From an uncultured Faecalibacterium sp. (GTDB lineage Bacteria; Bacillota; Clostridia; Oscillospirales; Ruminococcaceae): a DNA stretch of 30,715 nt. The stretch spans positions 1-30,715 of the forward strand of contig CAKSYT010000018.1 in NCBI GenBank assembly GCA_934524985.1. The letters are read 5' to 3'. A model generated the notes under the pieces. That model saw only the letters and a list, made by a program, of their open reading frames with translations, searched no databases and was not told where the DNA came from. Shown here piece after piece: positions 7,885 to 15,447 of this stretch; within the stretch, counting starts at the first letter, position 1, and every line of letters begins with the position of its first letter. The position numbers and the translations under genes were made by a program.

Positions 7885-8634
7885 TTATTCCTCCAGTTGT
7901 GTATACTGTTTTGTTGCGCAGAAGAAGTAGCGCTGGCTTTCCTCGGTCAGCGGGCCGAAAGTCTCGCCATCGCAGACACTTTCCAGCGCAAAACCGTGCT
8001 TTTCCAGCGCCGCACGGATGGTGTCCAGATCGTAGGTATACTCGCAGAATTCCTCGTGGAAATGCTCGCCGGTCTCGTGATAATCAATGTCCACCGTGAT
8101 CTCTACCTTGCGGTCGGCAGCGTTATAATGGTTGCGCCACACGCAGGAAGCATCCTCTTCCTCAAAGGTGAACTCGTTATCGCCCAGAACCTTCTGGTGC
8201 TTATAGGGGGTGTTCATATCAAACAGGAACACGCCGCCCTTTTCCATAAAAAAGCCTGCGTTGGCAATGGCGGTATCCAGATCCGGGATGTGGTTGAAGG
8301 TATCAAAGGTGGATACCGCCGCCCGGATGGTGCCGTAGAGATCCAGCTTGAGCAAGTCCTGCCGGAGCAGCAGCAAACGACCGGAAAGCCCCAGCTGCTC
8401 GGCTTTATCCCGCACCACGCAGAGCATCTCCTCCGACTGGTCGATGCCGATCATATCGTAGCCTGCCTGCGTCAACATCAGGGTCAGTTCCCCGGTGCCG
8501 CAGCCAAGGTCGGCCACAATGCCGTCATGGATGCCGTGGGCTTCCAGCTTTGCATGGATCTGGCTGTACAGGGCGTCATAGTCCGCTTCGCCGTTGAATT
8601 CATCGTAGAAATAGGCAAATTCGTTGTAAGCCAT
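7885..8634 (-). CDS. Class I SAM-dependent methyltransferase
   Basis: A 249-residue Rossmann-fold methyltransferase. Motif I, which binds S-adenosylmethionine, is VADLGCGTGEL (residues 40-50). The acidic end of strand beta-2 is MIGIDQSEEML (about 61-71), and a motif IV-like region follows (VSTFDTFNHIPDLD). The opening YNEFAYFYDEF is typical of YqeM-like predicted methyltransferases of Firmicutes. The substrate cannot be read from the sequence; tRNA, small molecules and proteins are all possible. It begins 4 bp after engB and ends 3 bp before hslO, so it is part of the proteostasis operon. Confidence 0.88.
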   Translation of the reverse strand: MAYNEFAYFYDEFNGEADYDALYSQIHAKLEAHGIHDGIVADLGCGTGELTLMLTQAGYDMIGIDQSEEMLCVVRDKAEQLGLSGRLLLLRQDLLKLDLYGTIRAAVSTFDTFNHIPDLDTAIANAGFFMEKGGVFLFDMNTPYKHQKVLGDNEFTFEEEDASCVWRNHYNAADRKVEITVDIDYHETGEHFHEEFCEYTYDLDTIRAALEKHGFALESVCDGETFGPLTEESQRYFFCATKQYTQLEE

Positions 8635-8638
8635 GGCG

Positions 8639-9241
8639 TTACTCCGCTTCTTCGTTTTCCGCAGCCACTGCGGCGTTGAGCACCGCTTGCAGCTCCGGGA
8701 TGCCGTAGCCGTTTTCGCCGCTGGTCAGCACCACCTTCTGGCAGCCGTAGGGACGGCAGATGTTTTCAAAGTCCTCCTGCGTTTTGGCAAGCTGGCTCTT
8801 TTTCAGCTTATCCGCCTTGGTCAGCGCCACCACATAGGGGATGCGATGGTAGTGCAGATAGCGCAGCATCTGCAAGTCGTCTGCGCTGGGGGCGTGGCGG
8901 CAATCCAGCAGCTGCACCAGCAGGGTGTGGTGGCGGGGTGCCTCGAAGTAGCTGTTGATCAGGTCATCCCAGCGCTCACGGTCAGCATTGCTCACCTTGG
9001 CGTAGCCGTAGCCCGGCAGATCCACAAAGTAGCAGTCGTCCACGGAATAGAAGTTGATGGTAGCCGTTTTGCCCGGCGTACTGGACACGCGCGCCAGATT
9101 TTTGCGGCTGCACAGCTTGTTGATCAAGCTGGATTTGCCCACGTTGGAGCGCCCCGAAAAGCTCAGCTCCGGGCGGTCGCTTTCGGGCAGCTGGCTGGAA
9201 ATGCCATAGCTGGCAATAAAATCGGCTTTATTGAAGATCAT
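8639..9241 (-). CDS. ysxC: Ribosome biogenesis GTP-binding protein YsxC/EngB
   Basis: An essential TRAFAC GTPase involved in late assembly of the 50S ribosomal subunit. The 200 residues match the family. G1 is GRSNVGKSS (30-38), the switch I region contains TPGKTATINFY, G3 is DLPGYG (74-79), G4 is TKAD (142-145), and a G5-like TSGENGYG lies at 174-181. The start ATG is 21 bp after lon. The lon-ysxC pairing is conserved in Bacilli as well, supporting a true operon here. No abnormality seen. Confidence 0.97.
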   Translation of the reverse strand: MIFNKADFIASYGISSQLPESDRPELSFSGRSNVGKSSLINKLCSRKNLARVSSTPGKTATINFYSVDDCYFVDLPGYGYAKVSNADRERWDDLINSYFEAPRHHTLLVQLLDCRHAPSADDLQMLRYLHYHRIPYVVALTKADKLKKSQLAKTQEDFENICRPYGCQKVVLTSGENGYGIPELQAVLNAAVAAENEEAE

Positions 9242-9262
9242 GGCGTGTTCCTTTCTGGTTTT

Positions 9263-11716
9263 TCAGCAGACAGCGCCCGGCTGGTTTTTTTCAGGCGCGG
9301 CAGGGATGCGGTTCTCCCCTGCCTTGGACTTTTTGGTACGGGGACGGCCTGCGGTGCTCTTGGCAGCCTTCGGCTTGAGCAGAGCTGCAGCCAGCACCTG
9401 CGAGAGGTTCTGCATAGGCAGGAAGGTCAGGTTCTTCTTGACCTCCTCGTCCACATCGTACAGGTCGGGCTCGTTGTCCTTGGGGATGAGCACGGTTTTC
9501 ATGCCCTCGCGGTAGGCAGCCATGCTCTTTTCCCGCAGGCCGCCGATGGGCAGCACATTGCCGTGCAGGGTGATCTCGCCGGTCATGGCCACATCGCCGC
9601 GCACCGGCACGCCGGACAGGCAGGACACCAGTGCCGTGGTCAGAGTGACGCCGGCAGAAGGGCCGTCCTTGGGCACGGCGCCCTCGGGGGCATGGATGTG
9701 CAGGTCGCACTTTTTCAGCCGCTCGGGGTCGATGCCGTATTCCTCGGCGTGGACGCGCACCCAAGTAACTGCCAGCTGTGCGCTCTCCTTCATCACGTCG
9801 CCCAGCGAGCCGGTAACGGTGATCTTGCCGGTGCCGTTGTCCATGACCTGCACCTCGATGGGCAGGGTCTCGCCGCCCACGCTCGTCCATGCCAGACCGT
9901 TGGCGATGCCCACGGCGTTGGTGCGGTTGAGGAAGTCCGGCTTGACGATGCGGGGGCCCAGCAGCTCCTCCAGCATGGCGGCGGTCACTGCTACGCTCTC
10001 CACCTCGCCGGAAGCGATCTTGCGGGCGCACTTGCGCAGCACACTGGTGATGGTGCGCTCCAGATTACGCACACCGGCCTCGCGGGTATAGCCATCGATG
10101 ATGCCGTAGAGTGCGCTCTGGTTCATGGTGACCTTGCCGGTCAGACCGCAGGCCTTGAGCTGCTTGGGCAGCAGGTGCTTGCGGGCAATGTTGTATTTTT
10201 CCACGCGGGTATAGCTGGGCAGCTCGATAACGTCCATGCGGTCGCGCAGCGGGCCGGGGATGCTGCCCAAGTCGTTGGCGGTGGTAATAAAGAGCACATG
10301 GCTCAGATCAAAGGGGATATCAATGAAATGATCGTTGAAGGTGCTGTTCTGCTCCGGATCCAGCGCTTCCAGCAGAGCCGCCGCCGGATCGCCCCGGAAG
10401 TCCCCTGCCAGCTTGTCGATCTCGTCCAGCAGCATCAGGGGATTGGAGGATTTGGCGGTGATCATGGCGCTGATGATCTTGCCGGGCATGGCACCGATGT
10501 AGGTGCGGCGGTGGCCGCGGATCTCAGCCTCGTCCCGCACGCCGCCCAGACTGATGCGCACATACTTGCGGCCAAGGCTTTCCGCGATGGAGCGCGCAAT
10601 ACTGGTTTTTCCGACACCCGGAGGGCCGACCAAGCAGATAATCTGTGCCTTCACGTCCGGTGCCAGCTTGCGCACGGCCAGCGTTTCCAGAATGCGGTCC
10701 TTGACCTTTTTCAGGCCGTAGTGATCCCGGTCCAAGATCTGCTGGGCGCGGTGGATATCCAGATCGTCCACGGTCATGGTGTTCCACGGCAGATCCAGAC
10801 AGGTATCCAGATAGGTGCGGATGACCGTAGCTTCCTGATTGCTGCTCTGCATCCGGGAAAGGCGGTCTACCTCCTTGAGCAGCTTTTTCTCGCTGTCCTC
10901 GGCAAGGTGCAGCTCCCGGATCTTGCGGCGGTAATCATCGGCTTCGGCATGGGTATCGTCCCCTTCGCCCAGCTCGTCGTTGATGATGTGCAGCTGCTCG
11001 TGCAGGTAGTAATCGCGCTGGTTCTTGTCCATGGACTCGTTGACCTTTTCCGCGATCTCCTTTTCGATCTTCATCACCTGACACTCACGGCGCAGCATCT
11101 CCACAAGGCGCTGCAAACGGCCGTTGAGGGTGTTTTCGTTCATCACGGCCTGCTTGTCCTCGTAGCGGAACAAGAGGTTTGCCGGCATATACTCGGTGAG
11201 GAACATGGGGTCATCGCTGGAAACGATGGTGAACACCACGTCCTTCGCAAGGCGCGGGTTCATGCCCAGATATTCGTCAAAGCCGGTCTTGAGGGCGCGG
11301 AGCAGCGCTTCGGTCTCCACAGCCTCCTCGGGTTTTGCGGCACGCACCGGCGCGGAGCGCACGGCAGACAGCAGAAAATCGCCGGTGGTATCCAGCTCGA
11401 TCAGCTTGGCGCGGTACTTACCCTCCACCAGCACCTTGACCAGCTCGTCCGACACGCGCAGCACCTGTTTGACCTCGGCCACTACGCCGTAGGTGTACAG
11501 GTCCTGCTGGGTGGGCTCGCTGGTCTCCATCTCCTTCTGGGCAACCAGAAATACGTTGGAGTTATTGGCCATAGCCCACTCCACGGCGGCAATGCTCTTT
11601 TCCCGCCCGACTTCAAAATGAACAAGGTTGTTGGGAAACACTACCAGCCCGCGCAGTGCGATGGTGGGCAGATGGAGTTCCTTTCGCTCGACCTTGATGG
11701 TAACTTTTTCAGACAT
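9263..11716 (-). CDS. lon: ATP-dependent protease Lon (LonA)
   Basis: A cytoplasmic AAA+ serine protease that degrades misfolded and regulatory proteins. An N-terminal LonN substrate domain (about 10-215) is followed by a coiled-coil stretch and the AAA+ module with Walker [10 protein letters not shown] and Walker B LMLLDEID. The C-terminal protease domain carries the Ser-Lys dyad: S687 in KDGPSAGVT and K730 in GGLREKS, 43 residues apart as in E. coli Lon. The start ATG at 11714-11716 has GGGAGG upstream; an in-frame TTG two codons earlier is a poorer choice. The last 35 or so residues form a Lys/Pro-rich tail ending in Cys. First gene of a four-gene unit with its own promoter. Confidence 0.98.
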   Translation of the reverse strand: MSEKVTIKVERKELHLPTIALRGLVVFPNNLVHFEVGREKSIAAVEWAMANNSNVFLVAQKEMETSEPTQQDLYTYGVVAEVKQVLRVSDELVKVLVEGKYRAKLIELDTTGDFLLSAVRSAPVRAAKPEEAVETEALLRALKTGFDEYLGMNPRLAKDVVFTIVSSDDPMFLTEYMPANLLFRYEDKQAVMNENTLNGRLQRLVEMLRRECQVMKIEKEIAEKVNESMDKNQRDYYLHEQLHIINDELGEGDDTHAEADDYRRKIRELHLAEDSEKKLLKEVDRLSRMQSSNQEATVIRTYLDTCLDLPWNTMTVDDLDIHRAQQILDRDHYGLKKVKDRILETLAVRKLAPDVKAQIICLVGPPGVGKTSIARSIAESLGRKYVRISLGGVRDEAEIRGHRRTYIGAMPGKIISAMITAKSSNPLMLLDEIDKLAGDFRGDPAAALLEALDPEQNSTFNDHFIDIPFDLSHVLFITTANDLGSIPGPLRDRMDVIELPSYTRVEKYNIARKHLLPKQLKACGLTGKVTMNQSALYGIIDGYTREAGVRNLERTITSVLRKCARKIASGEVESVAVTAAMLEELLGPRIVKPDFLNRTNAVGIANGLAWTSVGGETLPIEVQVMDNGTGKITVTGSLGDVMKESAQLAVTWVRVHAEEYGIDPERLKKCDLHIHAPEGAVPKDGPSAGVTLTTALVSCLSGVPVRGDVAMTGEITLHGNVLPIGGLREKSMAAYREGMKTVLIPKDNEPDLYDVDEEVKKNLTFLPMQNLSQVLAAALLKPKAAKSTAGRPRTKKSKAGENRIPAAPEKNQPGAVC

Positions 11717-11804
11717 ATACAAACACCTCCCGACTGCCGCTTGAATCCCTATACTGCGGCAGCGCTATCCTTTGGGGTCTTGATAAAAATACAGTTGTTT
11801 CCTT

Positions 11805-11832
11805 ATTATACAGATTTCCGGCCAAAATGCAA
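11805..11832 (-). promoter_or_regulatory. Promoter of the lon operon
   Basis: On the minus strand TTGCAT (11827-11832), a 16-nt spacer and a perfect TATAAT (11805-11810). The start point would lie near 11798, giving a leader of about 80 nt. I see no CIRCE inverted repeat and no CtsR-type heptad repeat around it. Confidence 0.75.
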
Positions 11833-11853
11833 CTGCCTTGCCGGAATGGTCGG

Positions 11854-12399
11854 TCATTCGGGGCGGTTTTCGTGGGTGTTGAAGCCCATTTTGCTCAGCG
11901 CAGGCAGCAGCGCCCGCAGGGTGACCGAGGTGAGCGCGCCCATGACAAGGCCCAGCACCAGCATGACCGGCGCGTAGTACAGCGACAAAGACGAGGAGAT
12001 GATGATCCCCGCGCCCAGCAGCTGCCCCACGTTATGCGCCAGTGCGCCGCAGACCGACAGGATGAACCATGTGGGGCGCACCGGCAAAAGATAGTACAGC
12101 ACCCACATCACCGCAAGGGACAAAAGGCCGCCGCACAGCGAGAGAAAGCCCGCCGTAAAGCCGGACACCAGAAAGACGAACAGCGCCTTGAGCACATCCA
12201 GCACCAGCGCCTGCCGGGGACCCATGAAGAACAGGGCATACATGACCACGATGTTTGCAAGCCCCAGCTTCATGCCCGGCAAAAGCCCGGGGATGACCAG
12301 CGTGCCCTCAATGAAGGAAAGCGCCATGGCCAGTGCAAACAGCAGGCCGGACAGGGCGATGTGCCGTGTTTTTTGATAGTTGCGGTGATTTTTAGGCAT
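11854..12399 (-). CDS. Gx transporter family membrane protein (HepA/heptaprenyl diphosphate synthase component I-like)
   Basis: A 181-residue membrane protein with five or so hydrophobic segments. The conserved region PGMKLGLANIVVMYALFF (about 41-58), with its preceding EGTLVIPG, marks the Gx/Hpre_diP_synt_I family. The family resembles small ECF-type substrate-binding (S) components, and its name derives from heptaprenyl diphosphate synthase component I annotation in Firmicutes. Its real substrate is unclear. The start ATG has AAGGAG ten nt upstream. It lies 15 bp after the ABC-F gene in the same direction and its stop is close to the lon promoter, so it is the last gene of that run. Confidence 0.8.
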   Translation of the reverse strand: MPKNHRNYQKTRHIALSGLLFALAMALSFIEGTLVIPGLLPGMKLGLANIVVMYALFFMGPRQALVLDVLKALFVFLVSGFTAGFLSLCGGLLSLAVMWVLYYLLPVRPTWFILSVCGALAHNVGQLLGAGIIISSSLSLYYAPVMLVLGLVMGALTSVTLRALLPALSKMGFNTHENRPE

Positions 12400-12414
12400 A
12401 GAGGATACGCTCCT

Positions 12415-14310
12415 TTATTCTTCGGGCTGCTGTGTTTGCTCGTAGGCTTCCTGCTCTTCCATGGCGGCTTCCCATGCGGCAAAAAGCTCCTCCTGATGGA
12501 AGCGCAAGTCGCTCAGCTCATCGCTTTTCTGGCGCAGCAGGTCGGGGTCGTTGTAAACCTCCGGGGAGTTGATCTCGTTGTCCAGCTCCACCTCGCGTGC
12601 GCCGCAGGCTTCCATCTCGTCCTCGCAGGCCTTGATCTTGGCGCGCAGCTCAGCGCGGCGGCGGCGCTGCTCCTTGCCGTAACCGGTCTTGGCGGGCTCG
12701 GCAACTTTCTGGGCAGCCTGCACCGGGGCGGCACGTCCCATCAGGGCATCGTAGCTGGGGTAAAGCACAGCCTTGCCGTCCTCAAGGTAGAGGATGGGAC
12801 AGGCCAGACTGTTCATCAGGTGACGGTCGTGGGTGACCAGCAGCAGGGTGCCGGTGTAGGCCATCAGCGCCTCGGTCAGGTTTTCGCGGGTATAGATGTC
12901 CAAGTGGTTGGTGGGCTCGTCCAGAAACAGCAGGTTCGGGCGTTCCAGCACGATCTCTGCAAAGCGCAGACGCGCCAGTTCACCGCCGGACAATGCTTCG
13001 CAGGGCTTGAACACGGTATCGCCCCGGAAGCCCAGCTTTGCCAGATGGCTGCGCACCTCCAGCTCGGTCATGCGGGGGTACTTGTTCCATATTACATCAA
13101 TCACCCTGCCCTGCCCCAGACGGTTCTGCTGCTGGGCAAAAATGCTGGGGCGCGCCCCGGTGCCCAGCCGCACCATGCCGCCGGAGGGGCGGCGCTTGCC
13201 GTCCAGCACCTGCATCAGGGTGGATTTGCCTGCACCGTTGGGGCCGGCGATGATGAGCCGCTGCCCGCGGCAGACCGTATAGGTAAAGGGTTCCAGCAGG
13301 GTGCGCTCCCCGATCTTGATGCTGAGATTTTTCAGCATCACCAGTTCATTCCACGGCTCTACGTCATATTCAAAGCGGAATTTCAACTGGTTGGTCTCGT
13401 CCTTGGGTGCTTCGGTGATCTCCAGCTTTTCCAGCTGCTTGCGGCGGCTCTGCGCCATTTTGGTGGTGGAGGCGCGCACAAGGTTGCGGTCCACATAGTC
13501 CTGCAGCTTTTCAGCCAGTGCCACATCGGCATCGTGCTGCTTCTGGCGCAGGGCATCGGCGGCTTCCTTCTGGGGCAGATAGGCCGAGAAGTTGCCCTTG
13601 TAGGTGGTCATGGTCTGGAAGGACACCTCCCAGATCTTTGTACAGACATTATCGAGGAAATAGCGGTCGTGGCTGACCACCAGCACTGCGCCGGAGTATC
13701 CCTTGAGGTAGTTTTCCAGCCATTCCATGGTGGCAAAGTCCAAGTGGTTGGTGGGCTCGTCCAGAATGAGGACGTCCGGTTTTTCCAGCAGCAGCTTTGC
13801 CAGACGCAGCCGCGTCAGCTCGCCGCCGGAGAGCACCGCAATGTTCTTTTGCCATGTATCCTGCGCAAAGCCCATGCCGGACAGCACCTTTTTGATGTTC
13901 ACGTCCATGTTGTAGCCATCGGCAGCGTCCACGATGTTTTGCAGCGCATCATGCTGTGCCAGCAGGTCAGCGTTGTCGGGCTGGGCAGCCATGCGGCGCT
14001 CTAAGATCTGCATCTGCGCCATGGCATCCAACACCGGGGCAAAGGTGGCACGCATCTCGCCGTAGATATCCAGCGTTGCGTCCAGCTTTGCGTTCTGCTC
14101 CAGATAGCCCAGCGTTACCCCGTGGGTCACGCTGAACTCGCCCTCGTAGTCCTGATATTCGCCGGTAAGGATCTTGAGCAGGGTGGTCTTGCCTGCGCCG
14201 TTTTGTCCCACGATGCCGATGCGGTCCTCCCGCTCGACACTGGCGGTCACATCGTGCAGCACCACCTTTTCGCCAAAGGTCTTACCCAGTTTTTCCAAAT
14301 GTATCAGCAT
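12415..14310 (-). CDS. ABC-F family ATP-binding protein (ribosome-associated)
   Basis: A 631-residue soluble protein with two ABC ATPase domains and no membrane segment, the hallmark of ABC-F translation factors that act at the ribosomal E site. Domain 1 has Walker A GQNGAGKTT (35-43), signature LSGGE (160-164) and Walker B LILDEPTNHLD. Domain 2 has Walker A GPNGAGKST (356-364), signature LSGGE (440-444) and LFLDEPTNHLD. Between them is the basic interdomain linker (about 240-320). A charged C-terminal coiled coil follows (about 545-625) and ends in Glu/Gln-rich sequence. The layout resembles housekeeping YdiF/Uup-type members more than resistance factors, but this cannot be settled by eye. 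The ribosome-binding site is weak. Confidence 0.93.
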   Translation of the reverse strand: MLIHLEKLGKTFGEKVVLHDVTASVEREDRIGIVGQNGAGKTTLLKILTGEYQDYEGEFSVTHGVTLGYLEQNAKLDATLDIYGEMRATFAPVLDAMAQMQILERRMAAQPDNADLLAQHDALQNIVDAADGYNMDVNIKKVLSGMGFAQDTWQKNIAVLSGGELTRLRLAKLLLEKPDVLILDEPTNHLDFATMEWLENYLKGYSGAVLVVSHDRYFLDNVCTKIWEVSFQTMTTYKGNFSAYLPQKEAADALRQKQHDADVALAEKLQDYVDRNLVRASTTKMAQSRRKQLEKLEITEAPKDETNQLKFRFEYDVEPWNELVMLKNLSIKIGERTLLEPFTYTVCRGQRLIIAGPNGAGKSTLMQVLDGKRRPSGGMVRLGTGARPSIFAQQQNRLGQGRVIDVIWNKYPRMTELEVRSHLAKLGFRGDTVFKPCEALSGGELARLRFAEIVLERPNLLFLDEPTNHLDIYTRENLTEALMAYTGTLLLVTHDRHLMNSLACPILYLEDGKAVLYPSYDALMGRAAPVQAAQKVAEPAKTGYGKEQRRRRAELRAKIKACEDEMEACGAREVELDNEINSPEVYNDPDLLRQKSDELSDLRFHQEELFAAWEAAMEEQEAYEQTQQPEE

Positions 14311-14343
14311 AGTTTTGATCCGTTATCCGTTCTTTTTCATCTC

Positions 14344-15084
14344 TCAGCACTGGTGGCGGCGGTTCTTCAGGCCAACATTGGCCAGCTCCTCCTGCTCCAT
14401 CACCAGCGGATACAGTTCTTCCAGACTGGCGATCTCGTAGGTGGGGATCACCTTGCCGGGGTTCTCGGCGTGGTTGGGGTTGTACCAGCAGGTATCCAGC
14501 CCGGCGTTGCTGCCACCCTGAATATCGCTGGCCAGACTGTCGCCCACCATCAGAACGTGCTCCCGGTTCTCCACGCCCAGCGCGCGCAAGGCGGCATCAA
14601 AGATGCGGGCATTGGGCTTTTCGCAGCCCATTTTCTCAGAGATGAACACATCCTCCATAAAGTTCATCACGCCGCTTTCTGCCAGACGGCGGGTCTGCAC
14701 CTTCTGGGCACCGTTGCTGACGATGGCCAGCGTTGCCACCTCGGAAAGCTCGCGCAGCACGTCCAGCACCTCCGGGCTCATCAGATCCGGATGGGTGGAC
14801 AGCTGCTCCAGATAGAAGCGGTTCATCTCCACGCCGTCACCGGCGGCATTGATGGCCTTTAAAAAGCGGCTGAACCGCTCGCCGAACAGCTTTTCGCGGC
14901 GAATTTGGCCTTTTTCCAGCTGCCGCCACAGCTCCTCGTTGATGGTGCGATAGGTCTGCACGGTGTCGGCATCCGGCTCGATGCCGTAGTTCACCAGCGT
15001 TTCGGCCAGTGCCTTGTTTTCAGCTGCGTCAAAGTTGAGCAGTGTATTGTCCGCATCGAACAGGATGCAATAATATTTTGCCAT
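14344..15084 (-). CDS. YjjG-family HAD hydrolase (noncanonical pyrimidine nucleotidase type)
   Basis: A 246-residue HAD-superfamily phosphatase. Motif I is LFDADNTLLNFD with nucleophile D10 and acid D12; the DxDNT form is typical of YjjG. Motif II is AIVSNGA, motif III includes the Lys of CEKPNARIF, and motif IV is MVGDSLASDIQG. The cap domain lies between motifs I and II. YjjG enzymes dephosphorylate nucleotides, including noncanonical pyrimidines, as a house-cleaning step; that exact activity is inferred from family. The start ATG follows GAAAGTGAG. It precedes the ABC-F gene by 33 bp and is likely cotranscribed with it. Confidence 0.85.
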   Translation of the reverse strand: MAKYYCILFDADNTLLNFDAAENKALAETLVNYGIEPDADTVQTYRTINEELWRQLEKGQIRREKLFGERFSRFLKAINAAGDGVEMNRFYLEQLSTHPDLMSPEVLDVLRELSEVATLAIVSNGAQKVQTRRLAESGVMNFMEDVFISEKMGCEKPNARIFDAALRALGVENREHVLMVGDSLASDIQGGSNAGLDTCWYNPNHAENPGKVIPTYEIASLEELYPLVMEQEELANVGLKNRRHQC

Positions 15085-15132
15085 AGTATCTCACTTTCTT
15101 TTCAGCATTTCCCACTTTGGTGTATCAACAGG

Positions 15133-15169
15133 GAGAAGCCAGCCCCACCCCCGGCAGAGCTGGCTTCTC
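15133..15169 (-). terminator. Hairpin, probable transcript end of the SGNH/small-ORF unit
   Basis: A perfect 11-bp stem GAGAAGCCAGC/GCTGGCTTCTC begins one nucleotide after the stop codon of the small ORF. On the minus strand there is no clear U-tract after it (CCCTGTTG), so intrinsic termination would be weak; it may instead protect the 3' end. Confidence 0.5.
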
Positions 15170-15170
15170 G

Positions 15171-15392
15171 TTATTCAGAAACGATTTCATACGCAGACAG
15201 GTCTGTTTGTGCCGGGGTGTTGTCCGGGCACGCTGTCTTTCCCTCGCAGGGCGTCAGACCGCATTTCTGCATTTCTTCCTCCAGTGCGCTGTTATCCACG
15301 TTTTCCCAGTCGGTGTCGTAGTAATCCACGCTGCCGTTGGTCACGTCATGCTCCCCGGGCAGGGAGGGCGTGCGCATCGCTTCCCAGTACAT
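15171..15392 (-). CDS. Small acidic protein of unknown function
   Basis: A 73-residue acidic ORF (MYWEAMRTPSLPGEHDV at the start, DLSAYEIVSE at the end) with two Cys near the middle (QKCGLTPCEGK) and a third in ACPDN. I do not recognise a family. It starts with ATG preceded by GTGGAG, is 55 bp after the SGNH hydrolase gene in the same direction, and its stop is followed directly by a strong hairpin. These points support a real gene. No signal peptide or membrane segment is seen. The ATG at 15413, seven codons upstream, is less well placed relative to a ribosome-binding site. Confidence 0.5.
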   Translation of the reverse strand: MYWEAMRTPSLPGEHDVTNGSVDYYDTDWENVDNSALEEEMQKCGLTPCEGKTACPDNTPAQTDLSAYEIVSE

Positions 15393-15447
15393 AGGGCTCC
15401 ACCTTCCTCTCACGCCAGCCTATGCGGCGCAAGGAAGGAATGTGCGC

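Noticed and set aside
11740..11850. Possible CIRCE or CtsR operator upstream of lon
   Set aside because: I found neither the TTAGCACTC-N9-GAGTGCTAA pattern nor a GGTCAAA direct repeat; GGTCTTGATAAAA is too weak a match.
8633..11977. Rightward open frame of 1114 codons opposite engB and lon
   Set aside because: It lies entirely antisense to genes with complete catalytic motifs and has a His/Gln/Ala-rich translation typical of reverse-frame artefacts.
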